Below are positions 23,453-32,019 of a stretch of 64,000 nt of DNA, piece by piece. This stretch comes from Chryseobacterium defluvii. Its GTDB lineage: Bacteria > Bacteroidota > Bacteroidia > Flavobacteriales > Weeksellaceae. The DNA is taken from positions 125,145 through 189,144 of the forward strand of contig NZ_JACHLE010000005.1 in NCBI RefSeq assembly GCF_014204415.1. The letters are read 5' to 3'. Position 1 is the first letter of the stretch. Every line of letters begins with the position of its first letter. The notes below the pieces were generated by a model. The model was given only the letters and a program-made list of their open reading frames with translations. It searched no databases and was not told where the DNA came from. The translations under genes and the position numbers were made by a program.

Positions 23453-23986
23453 ATGAGAATATTAGCATTTGCAGGAAGCTCTTCTTCCACTTCTATCAAC
23501 AGGGAACTGGTAAAATTTGTATTGAAAAGTTTCCGGGATGAAGAGATCAACCTGATAGATCTTAACGATTATTCCATGCCGGTTTTTTCCGTAGATCTTG
23601 AGAAAAAAGGATTTCCTCATGAAGCCCGTCAATTTTTAAAAGCCATTGAAGACTCTGATGTGATCATCTGCTCTCTTGCCGAACACAACCGTTCTTACAG
23701 CGCGGCCTTCAAAAATATTTTTGACTGGACATCAAGGATCAATGTAAAAGTCTTTCAGAATAAACCGATGTTCCTGATGAGTACTTCTCCCGGAGGTTAT
23801 GGTGGTGGAAATGTGATGAATACGGCAAAAACCTTCTTTCCACAGTTCGGGGCTGAAATTAAAGACACTTTTTCACTTCCTAAGTTCTATGAAAACTTTG
23901 ATATGGAAAGCGGTGTTATTCATCCGGATCTGCTGAAAGAACTGAATGAAAAAATAGCAAATTTTAAAAGTCAGATCGGAAACTAA
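23453..23986 (+). CDS. NADPH-dependent FMN reductase family protein
   Basis: 177 residues, flavodoxin-like fold. The FMN phosphate loop is AGSSSSTSINRELV (about residues 7-20), the second loop AEHNRSYSAAFKNIFDW (about 80-96), and a glycine-rich loop MSTSPGGYGGGNVM. The family reduces quinones, azo dyes or chromate with NAD(P)H. The stop codon overlaps the next start codon by one base (TAATG at 23984-23988), so the two are translationally coupled. Confidence 0.9.
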   Translation: MRILAFAGSSSSTSINRELVKFVLKSFRDEEINLIDLNDYSMPVFSVDLEKKGFPHEARQFLKAIEDSDVIICSLAEHNRSYSAAFKNIFDWTSRINVKVFQNKPMFLMSTSPGGYGGGNVMNTAKTFFPQFGAEIKDTFSLPKFYENFDMESGVIHPDLLKELNEKIANFKSQIGN

Positions 23987-24564
23987 TGACCAAGGGAAGA
24001 TTGGAAGCTTTCAGTGATGGGGTTTTAGCCATTATTATCACCATTATGGTCCTTGAGCTCAAGGTACCTGAAGGCAGTAGCTGGGTGGATCTAAAACCCA
24101 TAATCCCTAAATTTCTTGCCTATATTTTCAGTTTTATTTATATAGGAATTTACTGGAACAATCATCATCATATGTTCCAGGCTGTGAAAAAAGTGAATGG
24201 CAGCATACTTTGGGCTAATCTTCATCTGCTGTTTTGGCTCTCACTGATGCCCATCGCAACTGAATGGATCGGGACGACCAATTTTTCCAAAAATCCGGTA
24301 GCCGCCTATGGTATCGGGCTCATCATGTGTGCGATCGCCTATACCATTCTGGAAACGGTAATCATCAAATGTGAGGGTGAGAACTCAAAATTAAAAGAAG
24401 CTATTCATTCAAGATTTAAAGAATATATTTCTATTGTCCTTTACGTTTTAGGAATTGCCACTTCATTTTTCTATCCGTACCTTGCTGTTGGCCTGTATTA
24501 TATGGTAGCCCTTATATGGCTTATCCCTGACAAAAGGATTGAAAAATCATTAAAAGAAAATTAA
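23986..24564 (+). CDS. TMEM175-family membrane protein (DUF1211), probable potassium channel
   Basis: 192 residues with about six hydrophobic segments. The TMEM175 signature FSDGVLAIIITIM is at residues 9-21, where the FSDG lies in TM1. Prokaryotic TMEM175 proteins form tetrameric potassium-permeable channels. The start overlaps the FMN reductase stop codon by one base, and the next gene starts 2 bases after the stop. Its presence in a redox operon is uncommon and may link membrane potential to stress. Confidence 0.9.
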   Translation: MTKGRLEAFSDGVLAIIITIMVLELKVPEGSSWVDLKPIIPKFLAYIFSFIYIGIYWNNHHHMFQAVKKVNGSILWANLHLLFWLSLMPIATEWIGTTNFSKNPVAAYGIGLIMCAIAYTILETVIIKCEGENSKLKEAIHSRFKEYISIVLYVLGIATSFFYPYLAVGLYYMVALIWLIPDKRIEKSLKEN

Positions 24565-24565
24565 C

Positions 24566-24784
24566 ATGGAAAAACACGAATATCCTAATGGTGATATCAC
24601 CGTTATCTGGCAGCCTCAAAAATGTATTCATTCGGCAGTCTGCGTAAAAATGCTTCCTAAAGTGTATAATCCAAAGGCCAGGCCCTGGATAAAAGCTGAA
24701 AATGCAACTGCTGAGGAGCTCAGGAATCAAATAGACCAATGTCCTTCCGGGGCATTAAGTTACCAATTCAATACAGAAAAATAA
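24566..24784 (+). CDS. YjdI-type (4Fe-4S) mono-cluster protein (Fer4_19)
   Basis: 72 residues. The divergent ferredoxin family of E. coli YjdI: PQKCIHSAVCVKMLPKVYN, ARPWI, and DQCPSGALSY. Three cysteines are visible (C20, C26, C59), as in the family, so a cluster would need a fourth ligand such as H22 or an outside group. In E. coli, yjdI and yjdJ are neighbours; here YjdI and YjdJ-like genes lie in the same operon, with an OsmC gene between them. The stop codon overlaps the next ATG by one base. Confidence 0.9.
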   Translation: MEKHEYPNGDITVIWQPQKCIHSAVCVKMLPKVYNPKARPWIKAENATAEELRNQIDQCPSGALSYQFNTEK

Positions 24785-25182
24785 TGGGGATAACCGTAAA
24801 AGCCAGTTTAGGGAAAACAAAATATTATACTGAAGTTATTGCAGGTGAAAACCAACTCATTACTGATGAACCTGTAGATAAAGGCGGACAGAATAAAGGA
24901 TTCAATCCTTTTGAGATCCTGGCTACTTCACTGGCAAGCTGTACTGCGGCCACTTTAAGGATGTATATTGACCGAAAGGAATGGGATGTGGAAAAAATAA
25001 ATGTGGAGGTAGATCTGGAAAATTTTCCGCTTACCAAAAGAGCCGTCTTTAAGAGGGACATCAGCTTTGAAGGCATACATCTGGACGAGGAACAACTGAA
25101 AAGGCTTCACTCCATAGCGGATGCCTGCCCTGTTCACAGAATATTGACCAACGATATAGAAATACTAACCAAATTTTCATAA
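24784..25182 (+). CDS. OsmC-family peroxiredoxin-like protein
   Basis: 132 residues from the ATG at 24784, which overlaps the previous stop codon (TAATG). The family cysteines C53 (ATSLASCTAATL) and C115 (ADACPVHRIL) are both present; in OsmC/Ohr they reduce organic hydroperoxides using a thiol pair. The rest follows the short YhfA-like subgroup. An in-frame ATG at 24739 would lie within the preceding gene and produce a meaningless N-terminus, so 24784 is preferred. Confidence 0.92.
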   Translation: MGITVKASLGKTKYYTEVIAGENQLITDEPVDKGGQNKGFNPFEILATSLASCTAATLRMYIDRKEWDVEKINVEVDLENFPLTKRAVFKRDISFEGIHLDEEQLKRLHSIADACPVHRILTNDIEILTKFS

Positions 25183-25183
25183 T

Positions 25184-25468
25184 ATGATCGAAGTAAAACA
25201 AAACAACGGCGAAAAACACGGAAATTTTGAGGCTCTCATAGACGGAAACCGTGCAGGACTGATGACTTATACCTGGGCGGGAGAAGAGCGCTTCATTATT
25301 GACCACACCGAGGTGGAAGAAGCATACAACGGAAAAGGGGTAGGCAAAGAAATGGTTCTGGCGGCAGTGGATTTTGCGAGGAAGGAAGGCAAGAAAATAA
25401 TCGCCCTCTGCCCTTTTGCAAAAGCTACGTTCCAGAAAAACAAAGAGCTTCAGGATGTTTTAGGATAG
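25184..25468 (+). CDS. YjdJ-type GNAT protein (second, short copy)
   Basis: 94 residues, same family as the gene at 22162. Acetyl-CoA loop NGKGVGKEMVLAAVDFARKEG (about residues 48-68), then KKIIALCPFAKATFQKN. Starts 1 base after the OsmC stop and ends the operon; a terminator follows. The spacing and partner genes match the YjdI-YjdJ pair of other bacteria. The acceptor is unknown; a role in modifying an Fe-S or stress protein is conceivable. Confidence 0.9.
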   Translation: MIEVKQNNGEKHGNFEALIDGNRAGLMTYTWAGEERFIIDHTEVEEAYNGKGVGKEMVLAAVDFARKEGKKIIALCPFAKATFQKNKELQDVLG

Positions 25469-25490
25469 TTTAAACGTAAAATCTATTATA

Positions 25491-25523
25491 AGCCTTTCAG
25501 AGTATATATTCTGAAAGGTTTTT
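25491..25523 (+). terminator. Terminator closing the pirin-OsmC operon
   Basis: CCTTTCAGA (25493-25501) pairs with TCTGAAAGG (25510-25518), followed by five T. Confidence 0.8.
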
Positions 25524-25548
25524 CTTTTTCACCAGAACAGAAAAAAAC

Positions 25549-25556
25549 TATATTTG
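25549..25556 (+). promoter_or_regulatory. Bacteroidota -7 element (TATATTTG)
   Basis: TATATTTG matches TAnnTTTG, 21 bases before the symporter ATG at 25578. Confidence 0.5.
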
Positions 25557-25577
25557 TAAAATTTTAATTGATAAAAT

Positions 25578-27077
25578 ATGTCTCCGATTATATTACTGTC
25601 CATCATTATCGTCTATTTTGCGCTGCTTCTGTGGGTAGCCTATAAAACAGGAAAAGGAAGCGATAATGAGAGTTTCTTTATCGGAAACCGGAAAAGTAAT
25701 TGGATGCTGGTGGCATTCGGGATGATCGGGACTTCTCTTTCGGGGGTAACATTTGTGAGTGTTCCCGGTGCAGTGGGAAAAGATAATTTTGCTTATTTGC
25801 AGATCACATTAGGCTACCTTATAGGCTATGTAGTCATTGCTTACGTCCTGCTTCCCTTATACTACAGACTGCAACTGACCTCTATCTACGGGTATCTTCA
25901 GCAGAGAATGGGCCGGCTTTCTTACAAATCCGGAGCATGGATATTTATTGTTTCCCGGCTTGTAGGTGCTACAGCAAGGCTCTATCTGGTAGTAAACATT
26001 CTTCAGATTTCGATATTAGACAGTTTGGGAGTACCCTTCATTGTGACTACGCTGATCATCCTGTTAATGATTATTCTTTATACCTATGAAGGCGGGGTAA
26101 AAACGATCGTCTGGACAGATACTTTACAGACCTCGTGCATGCTTTTGGGGCTCATTATTTGTACATTTTATATGCTGAACCATCTCAACCTGAATGTCGG
26201 GGAAAGCCTGACAGCCATGCAGGAAAAAGGCTATACCAAGATATTTGAAACCAACTTTAATTCGCCCGGTTTCTTTATCAAACAGATCCTTGCGGGAGCC
26301 TTTATCACTATCACTATGACCGGGATAGATCAGGAAATGATGCAGAAAAGCCTTTCAGTAACCAGACTGAAAGATTCCCAGAAAAATATGGTTACGTTGG
26401 GCTTCATTCTATTAGGCGTGATCTCTTTATTCCTTTATATGGGTGGTCTTCTTTATCTTTTCGGAGAAGGACAGGGTGGCCAATTTGTAGAAGTAATCAA
26501 AGACGGGGTTCCTAAAAAAGAATTTTTACTGAACGGGAAAGATATTTTCGGGGATAAGATATTCCCGGAAGTTGCTTTGAACCATATGCCTGGTTTTATT
26601 TCCATTATTTTCATCATTGCTTTGATTTCTGCCCTATTCCCAAGTGCGGATGGTGCCATGACCGCTCTCACCTCTTCATTATGCATCGATATTTTCGGGA
26701 TGAAGGAAAAGAAAGAATGGGATGATAAGAAGAAAGAAAAATTCAGAAAAAATGTTCACCTTATCGTTGCCCTCGCATTTTTGATTATGGTGGTTATTTT
26801 TAAGATCATCAATGATAATTCAATGATCGGACTGATTCTGAAGCTTGCAGGATTTACTTACGGACCGCTTTTAGGGCTATTTGCTTTCGGTATTTTCACT
26901 CAATATAAAGTCAATGACAAACTGGTTCCTTACGTTTGTATCATTGCACCTGTTATTTCGTATTTTATCGACAAGTATCAGGGAACTATCTTCGGTGATT
27001 TTAAGATCGGGCTTGAATTACTGATCATCAACGGCTTGCTGACCTTCATCGGGCTATGGCTGATCAGAAAAAAATAA
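25578..27077 (+). CDS. Sodium:solute symporter (SSS family)
   Basis: 499 residues, about 13 membrane segments. It shows SSS signatures: SFFIGNRKSNWMLVAFGMIGTSLSGVTFVSVPG near the N-terminus, the GGVKTIVWTDTLQT stretch (about residue 172-186), and MTGIDQEMMQKSL (about 253-265). These resemble the sodium sites of SGLT/PutP. A cytosolic loop (KEWDDKKKEKFRKN) follows TM9. The substrate cannot be deduced: flavobacterial members may transport sugars, sialic acid, proline or nucleosides. A small secreted-protein gene follows by 28 bases. Confidence 0.93.
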   Translation: MSPIILLSIIIVYFALLLWVAYKTGKGSDNESFFIGNRKSNWMLVAFGMIGTSLSGVTFVSVPGAVGKDNFAYLQITLGYLIGYVVIAYVLLPLYYRLQLTSIYGYLQQRMGRLSYKSGAWIFIVSRLVGATARLYLVVNILQISILDSLGVPFIVTTLIILLMIILYTYEGGVKTIVWTDTLQTSCMLLGLIICTFYMLNHLNLNVGESLTAMQEKGYTKIFETNFNSPGFFIKQILAGAFITITMTGIDQEMMQKSLSVTRLKDSQKNMVTLGFILLGVISLFLYMGGLLYLFGEGQGGQFVEVIKDGVPKKEFLLNGKDIFGDKIFPEVALNHMPGFISIIFIIALISALFPSADGAMTALTSSLCIDIFGMKEKKEWDDKKKEKFRKNVHLIVALAFLIMVVIFKIINDNSMIGLILKLAGFTYGPLLGLFAFGIFTQYKVNDKLVPYVCIIAPVISYFIDKYQGTIFGDFKIGLELLIINGLLTFIGLWLIRKK

Positions 27078-27105
27078 ATTAATTTAAAATAAAAATATAA
27101 AGTTC

Positions 27106-27624
27106 ATGAAAAAAATTATTCAGTTTCTATTATGCGTATTTGCATTCAGCTTTATTTCCGCCCAGGAAAACTATGAGGTTTCTACTTTAAGGATAGGGCC
27201 TTACAAGATGTTTATGGAAAAAGCTGCCGCCGAGAAGCTTGCAGGTATGAAACTAATACCAAATGACGGAGAGTCTAAAAGCACAATAAAATATCATGGG
27301 GAAACCATTCTTATCGACATCTACGAAAGATATATCAACGAAAGCAAGCCTAATGAACTAAGTGTTTACGGACTTTCTACCAAAAGTAAAAAATTCAGGA
27401 CAAAAGGCGGAATCGGAGTAGGAAGCACCCGGGACGAGGTCATCAATGCCTTTAAGAATTATTCCAGTTTTTCTTCTTATCCGGGATGGAACGATAAAGG
27501 TGAAAAGGTAAAGAACGAAAGCCGTTTTGTATTGAATGATGATGATGCGGGGACGGTATTATCCTTCAAGATCGTTGATAATATAGTTACGGAAGTTTCC
27601 GTATATATGAACGAAGGCTGCTAA
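27106..27624 (+). CDS. Exported hypothetical protein
   Basis: 172 residues with a signal peptide (MKKIIQFLLCVFAFSFISA). The mature domain has a motif like GGIGVGSTRDEVINAFKNY, as in small SmpA/BamE-type or PepSY-like periplasmic modules where a short helix follows a GxT/S-xxxV turn. It ends with a single cysteine (NEGC). It lies 28 bases after the symporter and is probably in the same transcript. Not recognised as a named family. Confidence 0.7.
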   Translation: MKKIIQFLLCVFAFSFISAQENYEVSTLRIGPYKMFMEKAAAEKLAGMKLIPNDGESKSTIKYHGETILIDIYERYINESKPNELSVYGLSTKSKKFRTKGGIGVGSTRDEVINAFKNYSSFSSYPGWNDKGEKVKNESRFVLNDDDAGTVLSFKIVDNIVTEVSVYMNEGC

Positions 27625-27650
27625 AACAATCAATTCTTTAAATAATTCAG

Positions 27651-27676
27651 AATCCGGGTTTTCCACCCGGATTTTA
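27651..27676 (+). terminator. Terminator
   Basis: AATCCGGGT (27651-27659) pairs with ACCCGGATT (27665-27673), followed by TTTACATTT. Confidence 0.8.
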
Positions 27677-27731
27677 CATTTCCGTAAGCCGGTAAAAAGT
27701 CGTAAATTCGCGTGCAAATAAATCAGATATA

Positions 27732-28583
27732 ATGAGTAAAAGTATTGAAGAGCTAAAATCTCTTACTACGCAGATCAGAAGAGACATTTTAAGAATGGTT
27801 CATGCTGTTAATTCGGGACATCCAGGCGGAAGTTTAGGCTGTACGGAATATTTCACGGCACTTTACGGAAAGGTAATGAACTATCATCTTCCTTTCACCA
27901 TGGAAGGCAAAAATGAAGATCATTTTTATCTTTCAAACGGCCACATTTCACCGGTTTACTATTCTACTTTATCAAGGTTTGGTTTTTTCCCGGCAGATGA
28001 ACTGAGAACTTTCAGAAAATTAGACTCAAGACTACAGGGCCATCCGACTACTCATGAAGGTCTACCCGGCATTCGTATTGCTTCAGGATCTCTGGGCCAG
28101 GGGCTTTCTGTAGCACTTGGTGTTGCATTGGGTAAAAAATTGGATGGGGACCAGTCTCTTGTATACTCCCTTCATGGTGACGGTGAGCTTCAGGAAGGCC
28201 AGATCTGGGAAGCGCTGATGTTTGCTGCCGCTAAAAAGGTAGACAATATTATCTCCACTATCGATTACAACGGACGCCAGATCGATGGTGATACTGACGA
28301 TGTATTGAGCCTTGGAAATCTTCATGCCAAGCTTGAAGCATTCGGATGGGTTGTTTTGGAAGAAAAAAACGGCAACGACCTTGAGGCCGTAATTGCCATT
28401 CTTGAAAAAGCAAAAACTGAAACCGGAAAAGGAAAACCTGTAGCCATCATCCTTCATACCGAGATGGGTTATGGTGTGGATTATATGATGGGAACCCATG
28501 CATGGCATGGGAAAGCTCCGAATGATGAGCAGCTGGAAACCGCTTTCAAACAATTATATTTGGAGGCACCTGCAGACTATTAA
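27732..28583 (+). CDS. Transketolase, N-terminal half
   Basis: 283 residues, the thiamine diphosphate-binding half of a split transketolase of the pentose phosphate pathway. The N-terminal MVHAVNSGHPGGSLG, the TPP/metal motif GDGELQEGQIWEALMFAA ... IDYNGRQIDG, and the substrate histidines HPTTHEGLPG are all present. The partner C-terminal half is at 29765, with an exported-protein gene between them. Two-gene transketolases are common in Bacteroidota and archaea, so the split itself is normal. Confidence 0.96.
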   Translation: MSKSIEELKSLTTQIRRDILRMVHAVNSGHPGGSLGCTEYFTALYGKVMNYHLPFTMEGKNEDHFYLSNGHISPVYYSTLSRFGFFPADELRTFRKLDSRLQGHPTTHEGLPGIRIASGSLGQGLSVALGVALGKKLDGDQSLVYSLHGDGELQEGQIWEALMFAAAKKVDNIISTIDYNGRQIDGDTDDVLSLGNLHAKLEAFGWVVLEEKNGNDLEAVIAILEKAKTETGKGKPVAIILHTEMGYGVDYMMGTHAWHGKAPNDEQLETAFKQLYLEAPADY

Positions 28584-28602
28584 TATCTTACTTAAGTTTA
28601 CC

Positions 28603-29754
28603 ATGAAAAAACTCTTCTTAATCTGTCTTATGACGAGTTGCATATTCGGAGCTGCTCAGGAAAAGAAAATTTCCTTTGCCAAAGAGCTGAATTATCAGAT
28701 GACTGACAAAAACAAGCCTCTTTCAACTTTGAAAATGTATGCCAGTCCAAATAGCGAATTCCTTACTAAGCTTAATCTTAGGGAATTTCCTATGTATTAT
28801 TACACAGACGGATTAGGGACAAGTGTTGTTTCCCTGGAAATGAATAACCGCATCAGCGGATCTTTAAATAATCTGATGTATTTCGGATTTGATTATGGTT
28901 ATGAAGATAAGGAAGAATTTACATTAGAAACGGAAAAACTGAATACAAAAGAAACCGTTTTGGGCATTCCCTGTTCTCATTATCTGATCAGTTACAGATC
29001 AAAAACAGGAGAAAAGAAAAAAAATGATGATTTGAAGTTATGTATTGATGACAAATCCCCTTTCAATAATTTTTCTGTTTTAACCGGGCTTCTTAATCAG
29101 TATATGGGGAAATCCAGGCTGAAAAGTTTCGGGATGAACGGGCTCATTTTAAAAGCAGGGCCCGGGAAAACTTATGATAAGGAGCATTTCATTTTAACAT
29201 CAGTGAAAGATTCCAAAGATTTTGTTTATTTCGACCATAAAAAGGCAATGACAGACCAGCAGAGAAAAATGGACTCCCTTATGCTTGTTTATAAAAATTA
29301 TGAAGACGAATATACTCAAATGGATTCAGCAGCTGTAGTAGATTCCGCCGCTATGGCAGTTAAGGATGCTATGGCCGATTATATGAATGATATTGACAAT
29401 AATTATTACATTCCTGAATACACTTCTGAGTATAAAAAAGCCAAGGATGAGGAAGGAAGCCTTGCGATCTCCAATATCCCGGATGAGAAACTATGGAAAG
29501 GCCTTCCGTCACACTGTAAAAATTTTGAAAAAGATCTTCCTGAGTTCAAAAATAAAGAGCTTAAAAAGCATTTGGGAAATTATGTCGGGCAAATGTGTGA
29601 CATGTATCTTACCCAGGCCGAAACCCACAATGTAGGGATCAAGATCACGCTGGATGAAATAAGGCGGGAAGTACTGTACCTCAACACTATTCATGATAAA
29701 CTTGATGAATCTGATCAAAAGAAACTGAATAATTATTTAAAAAATCTAGATTAA
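28603..29754 (+). CDS. Exported hypothetical protein between the transketolase halves
   Basis: 383 residues with a signal peptide (MKKLFLICLMTSCIFGAA). It starts 19 bases after the transketolase N-half stop and ends 10 bases before the C-half, so it must be co-transcribed. The mature protein has strands (MYYYTDGLGTSVVSLEM, NTKETVLGIPCSHYLISY) and a Lys/Asp-rich helical end. Two cysteines lie in the C-terminal part (SHCKNFEKD, GQMCDMYLT). An upstream ATG at 28498 inside the transketolase gene gives a long N-terminus without a signal; the one at 28603 gives a good signal, so it is preferred. Not a known family to me. Confidence 0.75.
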   Translation: MKKLFLICLMTSCIFGAAQEKKISFAKELNYQMTDKNKPLSTLKMYASPNSEFLTKLNLREFPMYYYTDGLGTSVVSLEMNNRISGSLNNLMYFGFDYGYEDKEEFTLETEKLNTKETVLGIPCSHYLISYRSKTGEKKKNDDLKLCIDDKSPFNNFSVLTGLLNQYMGKSRLKSFGMNGLILKAGPGKTYDKEHFILTSVKDSKDFVYFDHKKAMTDQQRKMDSLMLVYKNYEDEYTQMDSAAVVDSAAMAVKDAMADYMNDIDNNYYIPEYTSEYKKAKDEEGSLAISNIPDEKLWKGLPSHCKNFEKDLPEFKNKELKKHLGNYVGQMCDMYLTQAETHNVGIKITLDEIRREVLYLNTIHDKLDESDQKKLNNYLKNLD

Positions 29755-29764
29755 AAAAATAAAA

Positions 29765-30712
29765 ATGAAATATACCTACACAGAAAAAAAGGATACGCGT
29801 TCCGGGTTTGGAGCAGGACTTGCAGAACTTGCTGATAAGAATCCTAATGTTGTCGCACTTTGTGCAGACCTTATCGGTTCTTTGAAAATGGAGAAATTCA
29901 TTGAAAAAGCTCCTGAAAGATTCTTCCAGGTAGGAATTGCAGAAGCCAACATGATGGGGATTGCCGCCGGGCTCAGTATTACCGGAAAAATTCCTTTCAC
30001 GGGAACTTTCGCCAATTTCTCCACTTCAAGGGTATATGACCAGATCCGCCAGTCTATTGCCTATTCAGGAAAGAACGTAAAGATCTGTGCTTCTCATGCG
30101 GGACTTACCTTAGGGGAAGACGGGGCTACCCACCAGGTTCTGGAAGATATCGGAATGATGAAAATGCTTCCGGGAATGACGGTTATCAATCCTTGCGACT
30201 ATAACCAGACGAAAGCAGCCACCATTGCAATCGCTGATCATGAAGGGCCCGTATATTTAAGATTCGGAAGGCCTACTGTTCCTGTTTTCATTCCTGAAGA
30301 CATGCCGTTTGAGATCGGAAAGGGAATTATGCTGCAGGAAGGAACCGATGTAACGATCGTAGCAACAGGCCACCTGGTTTGGGAATCTCTGGTTGCTGCC
30401 GATGAGCTTGAAAAAGAAGGAATTTCCTGTGAAGTAATCAACATCCATACGATTAAGCCTTTGGATGAGGAGATCATCTTAAAATCTGTTGAAAAAACCG
30501 GAAAGATCGTAACGGCGGAAGAGCACAATTATCTTGGAGGATTAGGTGAATCTGTTGCCGGAATGCTGGCAAGAAGAAGGCCTACAAGACAGGAATTCGT
30601 AGCGGTAAATGATACTTTCGGTGAATCTGCCACTCCTGCGGAGCTGATGAAGAAATATAAAATTGATTCTACGGCTGTAAAAGAAGCTGTGAAAAGAATT
30701 TTAGCCAACTAA
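29765..30712 (+). CDS. Transketolase, C-terminal half
   Basis: 315 residues, the pyrimidine-binding and C-terminal domains. The conserved glutamate that activates TPP lies in GIAEANMMGIAAGL (about residue 60), with the phosphate/substrate region CASHAGLTLGEDGATHQ and the C-terminal ATGHLVWESLVAA. The family length is normal. It pairs with the N-half at 27732. A strong terminator follows. Confidence 0.96.
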   Translation: MKYTYTEKKDTRSGFGAGLAELADKNPNVVALCADLIGSLKMEKFIEKAPERFFQVGIAEANMMGIAAGLSITGKIPFTGTFANFSTSRVYDQIRQSIAYSGKNVKICASHAGLTLGEDGATHQVLEDIGMMKMLPGMTVINPCDYNQTKAATIAIADHEGPVYLRFGRPTVPVFIPEDMPFEIGKGIMLQEGTDVTIVATGHLVWESLVAADELEKEGISCEVINIHTIKPLDEEIILKSVEKTGKIVTAEEHNYLGGLGESVAGMLARRRPTRQEFVAVNDTFGESATPAELMKKYKIDSTAVKEAVKRILAN

Positions 30713-30733
30713 GATTAAAGTTTAAAATTTCAT

Positions 30734-30766
30734 AAAAAAGGTTCTCAGATGATGAGAACCTTTTTA
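30734..30766 (+). terminator. Terminator after the transketolase operon
   Basis: AAAAAGGTTCTCA (to 30746) pairs with TGAGAACCTTTTT (from 30753), followed by ATTTT. Confidence 0.85.
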
Positions 30767-31056
30767 TTTTATATATAAAGGTTGTCTAAACTTTTATTTT
30801 TTGAACCATTAAGATATTTAAGTTGTTATGATTATTAAGATATAAGCTTCGCTTTAGGCTTGAAAACCAGAATAATTAGTCTTAATCATCCTTTATCTCT
30901 TAATTTCTCCTTAATGTTTTAAAAAATATTGGATACTTTTTTGATTAGTACATACTTAAAAAAATTACCCTTACCCACTCTTATGTGTTCTAAAGTGTCG
31001 AAAAAACTTTTGCAACTTTTGTGGCTGAGCAGAAATTCGGACAGTTTCTTAATATT
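30767..31056. other. AT-rich intergenic region without a gene
   Basis: No coding frame has a credible start or composition. It holds repeated words (TTAAGATAT at 30808-30845, CTTAATCATCC and CTCTTAATTTCTCC near 30881-30912) that resemble the AT-rich intergenic words elsewhere in the window. I see no promoter that points into it. Confidence 0.5.
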
Positions 31057-31434
31057 TTATTTAAAAAACTTCCATTTCGGGATAATGGCCAGCATCCCAA
31101 AACCCGTAAAAAGAAAAAGATTGGTCACATCCGTATACAAGAATGTAGACAAATAATAATTGTGCATAAAGAAATGCAGGATGAGCAGTGCCGGGAACAT
31201 AAAGATCCCCGCTTTCCTGTAAAAGAACATCAGAATAAGACTGATCATCATTAAGGCATCAATGGTAAAAATAATATAGAAATACCACCTGGGGATATTA
31301 AGATACTCATGCTGCAGGTATTCGTCTACATCAATCCCCAATCCCATTATGGTAAATAATAGCAATGCGGCTATCGTTAAAATAAAGCCTAACCCTTTCT
31401 TCGGATCTTCGTCAAAGTAGCTGTATTCTTCCAT
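31057..31434 (-). CDS. Small integral membrane protein of unknown function
   Basis: 125 residues with four hydrophobic segments (GFILTIAALLLFTIMGLGI, YFYIIFTIDALMMISLILMFF, IFMFPALLILHFFMHNYYL, LFLFTGFGMLAII). N-terminal acidic tail MEEYSYFDEDPKKG. It has its own promoter element five bases before the ATG, overlapping a hairpin that separates it from the Lrp gene. DUF2569-like small membrane proteins share this size, but I cannot confirm that. Confidence 0.7.
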   Translation of the reverse strand: MEEYSYFDEDPKKGLGFILTIAALLLFTIMGLGIDVDEYLQHEYLNIPRWYFYIIFTIDALMMISLILMFFYRKAGIFMFPALLILHFFMHNYYLSTFLYTDVTNLFLFTGFGMLAIIPKWKFFK

Positions 31435-31439
31435 AGGTA

Positions 31440-31447
31440 CAAAAATA
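31440..31447 (-). promoter_or_regulatory. Bacteroidota -7 element (TATTTTTG), five bases before the start codon
   Basis: Minus-strand TATTTTTG matches TAnnTTTG. It ends five bases before the ATG at 31434, so the message of the small membrane protein would be leaderless or have a leader of a few bases. Confidence 0.5.
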
Positions 31448-31478
31448 AAGAACTTATGAGGATTTTCATAAGTTCTTT
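31447..31478. terminator. Hairpin terminator after the Lrp/AsnC gene
   Basis: AAAGAACTTATGA (31447-31459) and TCATAAGTTCTTT (31466-31478) form a 13-bp perfect stem with T-rich sequence on the minus strand, 27 bases past the Lrp stop. Confidence 0.75.
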
Positions 31479-31504
31479 GATATATTTATTCGTTTAAAAT
31501 TTGA

Positions 31505-31975
31505 TTATACAGAAATAGCGTTAATCAATCTGTTTTTATCGCTTAAATACTCTTCCATAGAGATCATACTTTCAGTTCTCATTACATCCTGAATGTCATC
31601 TATCTGATAGATAATTCTTTTTGCATCATCAGTGTTTTTAGCTCTCACCTTGCAGAAAATATTATATTTTCCTGAGATAACACTTGCTTCAATTACATTA
31701 GGAATAGTAGATAATTCTTTTAGTACTTCCTGTGTACGGTTTGATTTCGTTAAAAGTATCCCGATAAAAGCAGTAAAATGATAGTCTAATTTACCATAAT
31801 CTATGTTAAGAGATGATCCCAAAATAATTCCTGCATCTTCCATTTTCTTCACTCTTACGTGAATTGTTCCCGCAGAAACATCCATCTGCTTTGCAATTTC
31901 AGTAAAAGGCATTCTTGTATTTTCTACTAAGAAATCAAGAATCTTCTTGTCTATTTCGTCCAGTTGATAGTTCAT
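31505..31975 (-). CDS. Lrp/AsnC-family transcriptional regulator
   Basis: 156 residues, the usual size. An N-terminal winged helix-turn-helix (EIDKKILDFLVENTRMPFTEIAKQM ... GTIHVRVKKMEDAGIILG, residues about 6-50) precedes the RAM/AsnC ligand-binding domain (HFTAFIGILLTK, VISGKYNIFCKVRAKNTDDAKR, IYQIDDIQDVMRTES). Ligand is likely an amino acid. No target gene is obvious nearby; its downstream neighbour is the small membrane protein. Its own promoter element lies 44 bases upstream of the ATG. Confidence 0.93.
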   Translation of the reverse strand: MNYQLDEIDKKILDFLVENTRMPFTEIAKQMDVSAGTIHVRVKKMEDAGIILGSSLNIDYGKLDYHFTAFIGILLTKSNRTQEVLKELSTIPNVIEASVISGKYNIFCKVRAKNTDDAKRIIYQIDDIQDVMRTESMISMEEYLSDKNRLINAISV

Positions 31976-32019
31976 ATTAGTTAAATTACAATTTCTTTAA
32001 AAAATCAATGTATTTTTTG

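Noticed and set aside
27732..30712. Transketolase as a gene broken by frameshift
   Set aside because: Both halves have complete domains and normal ends; two-gene transketolase is common in Bacteroidota.
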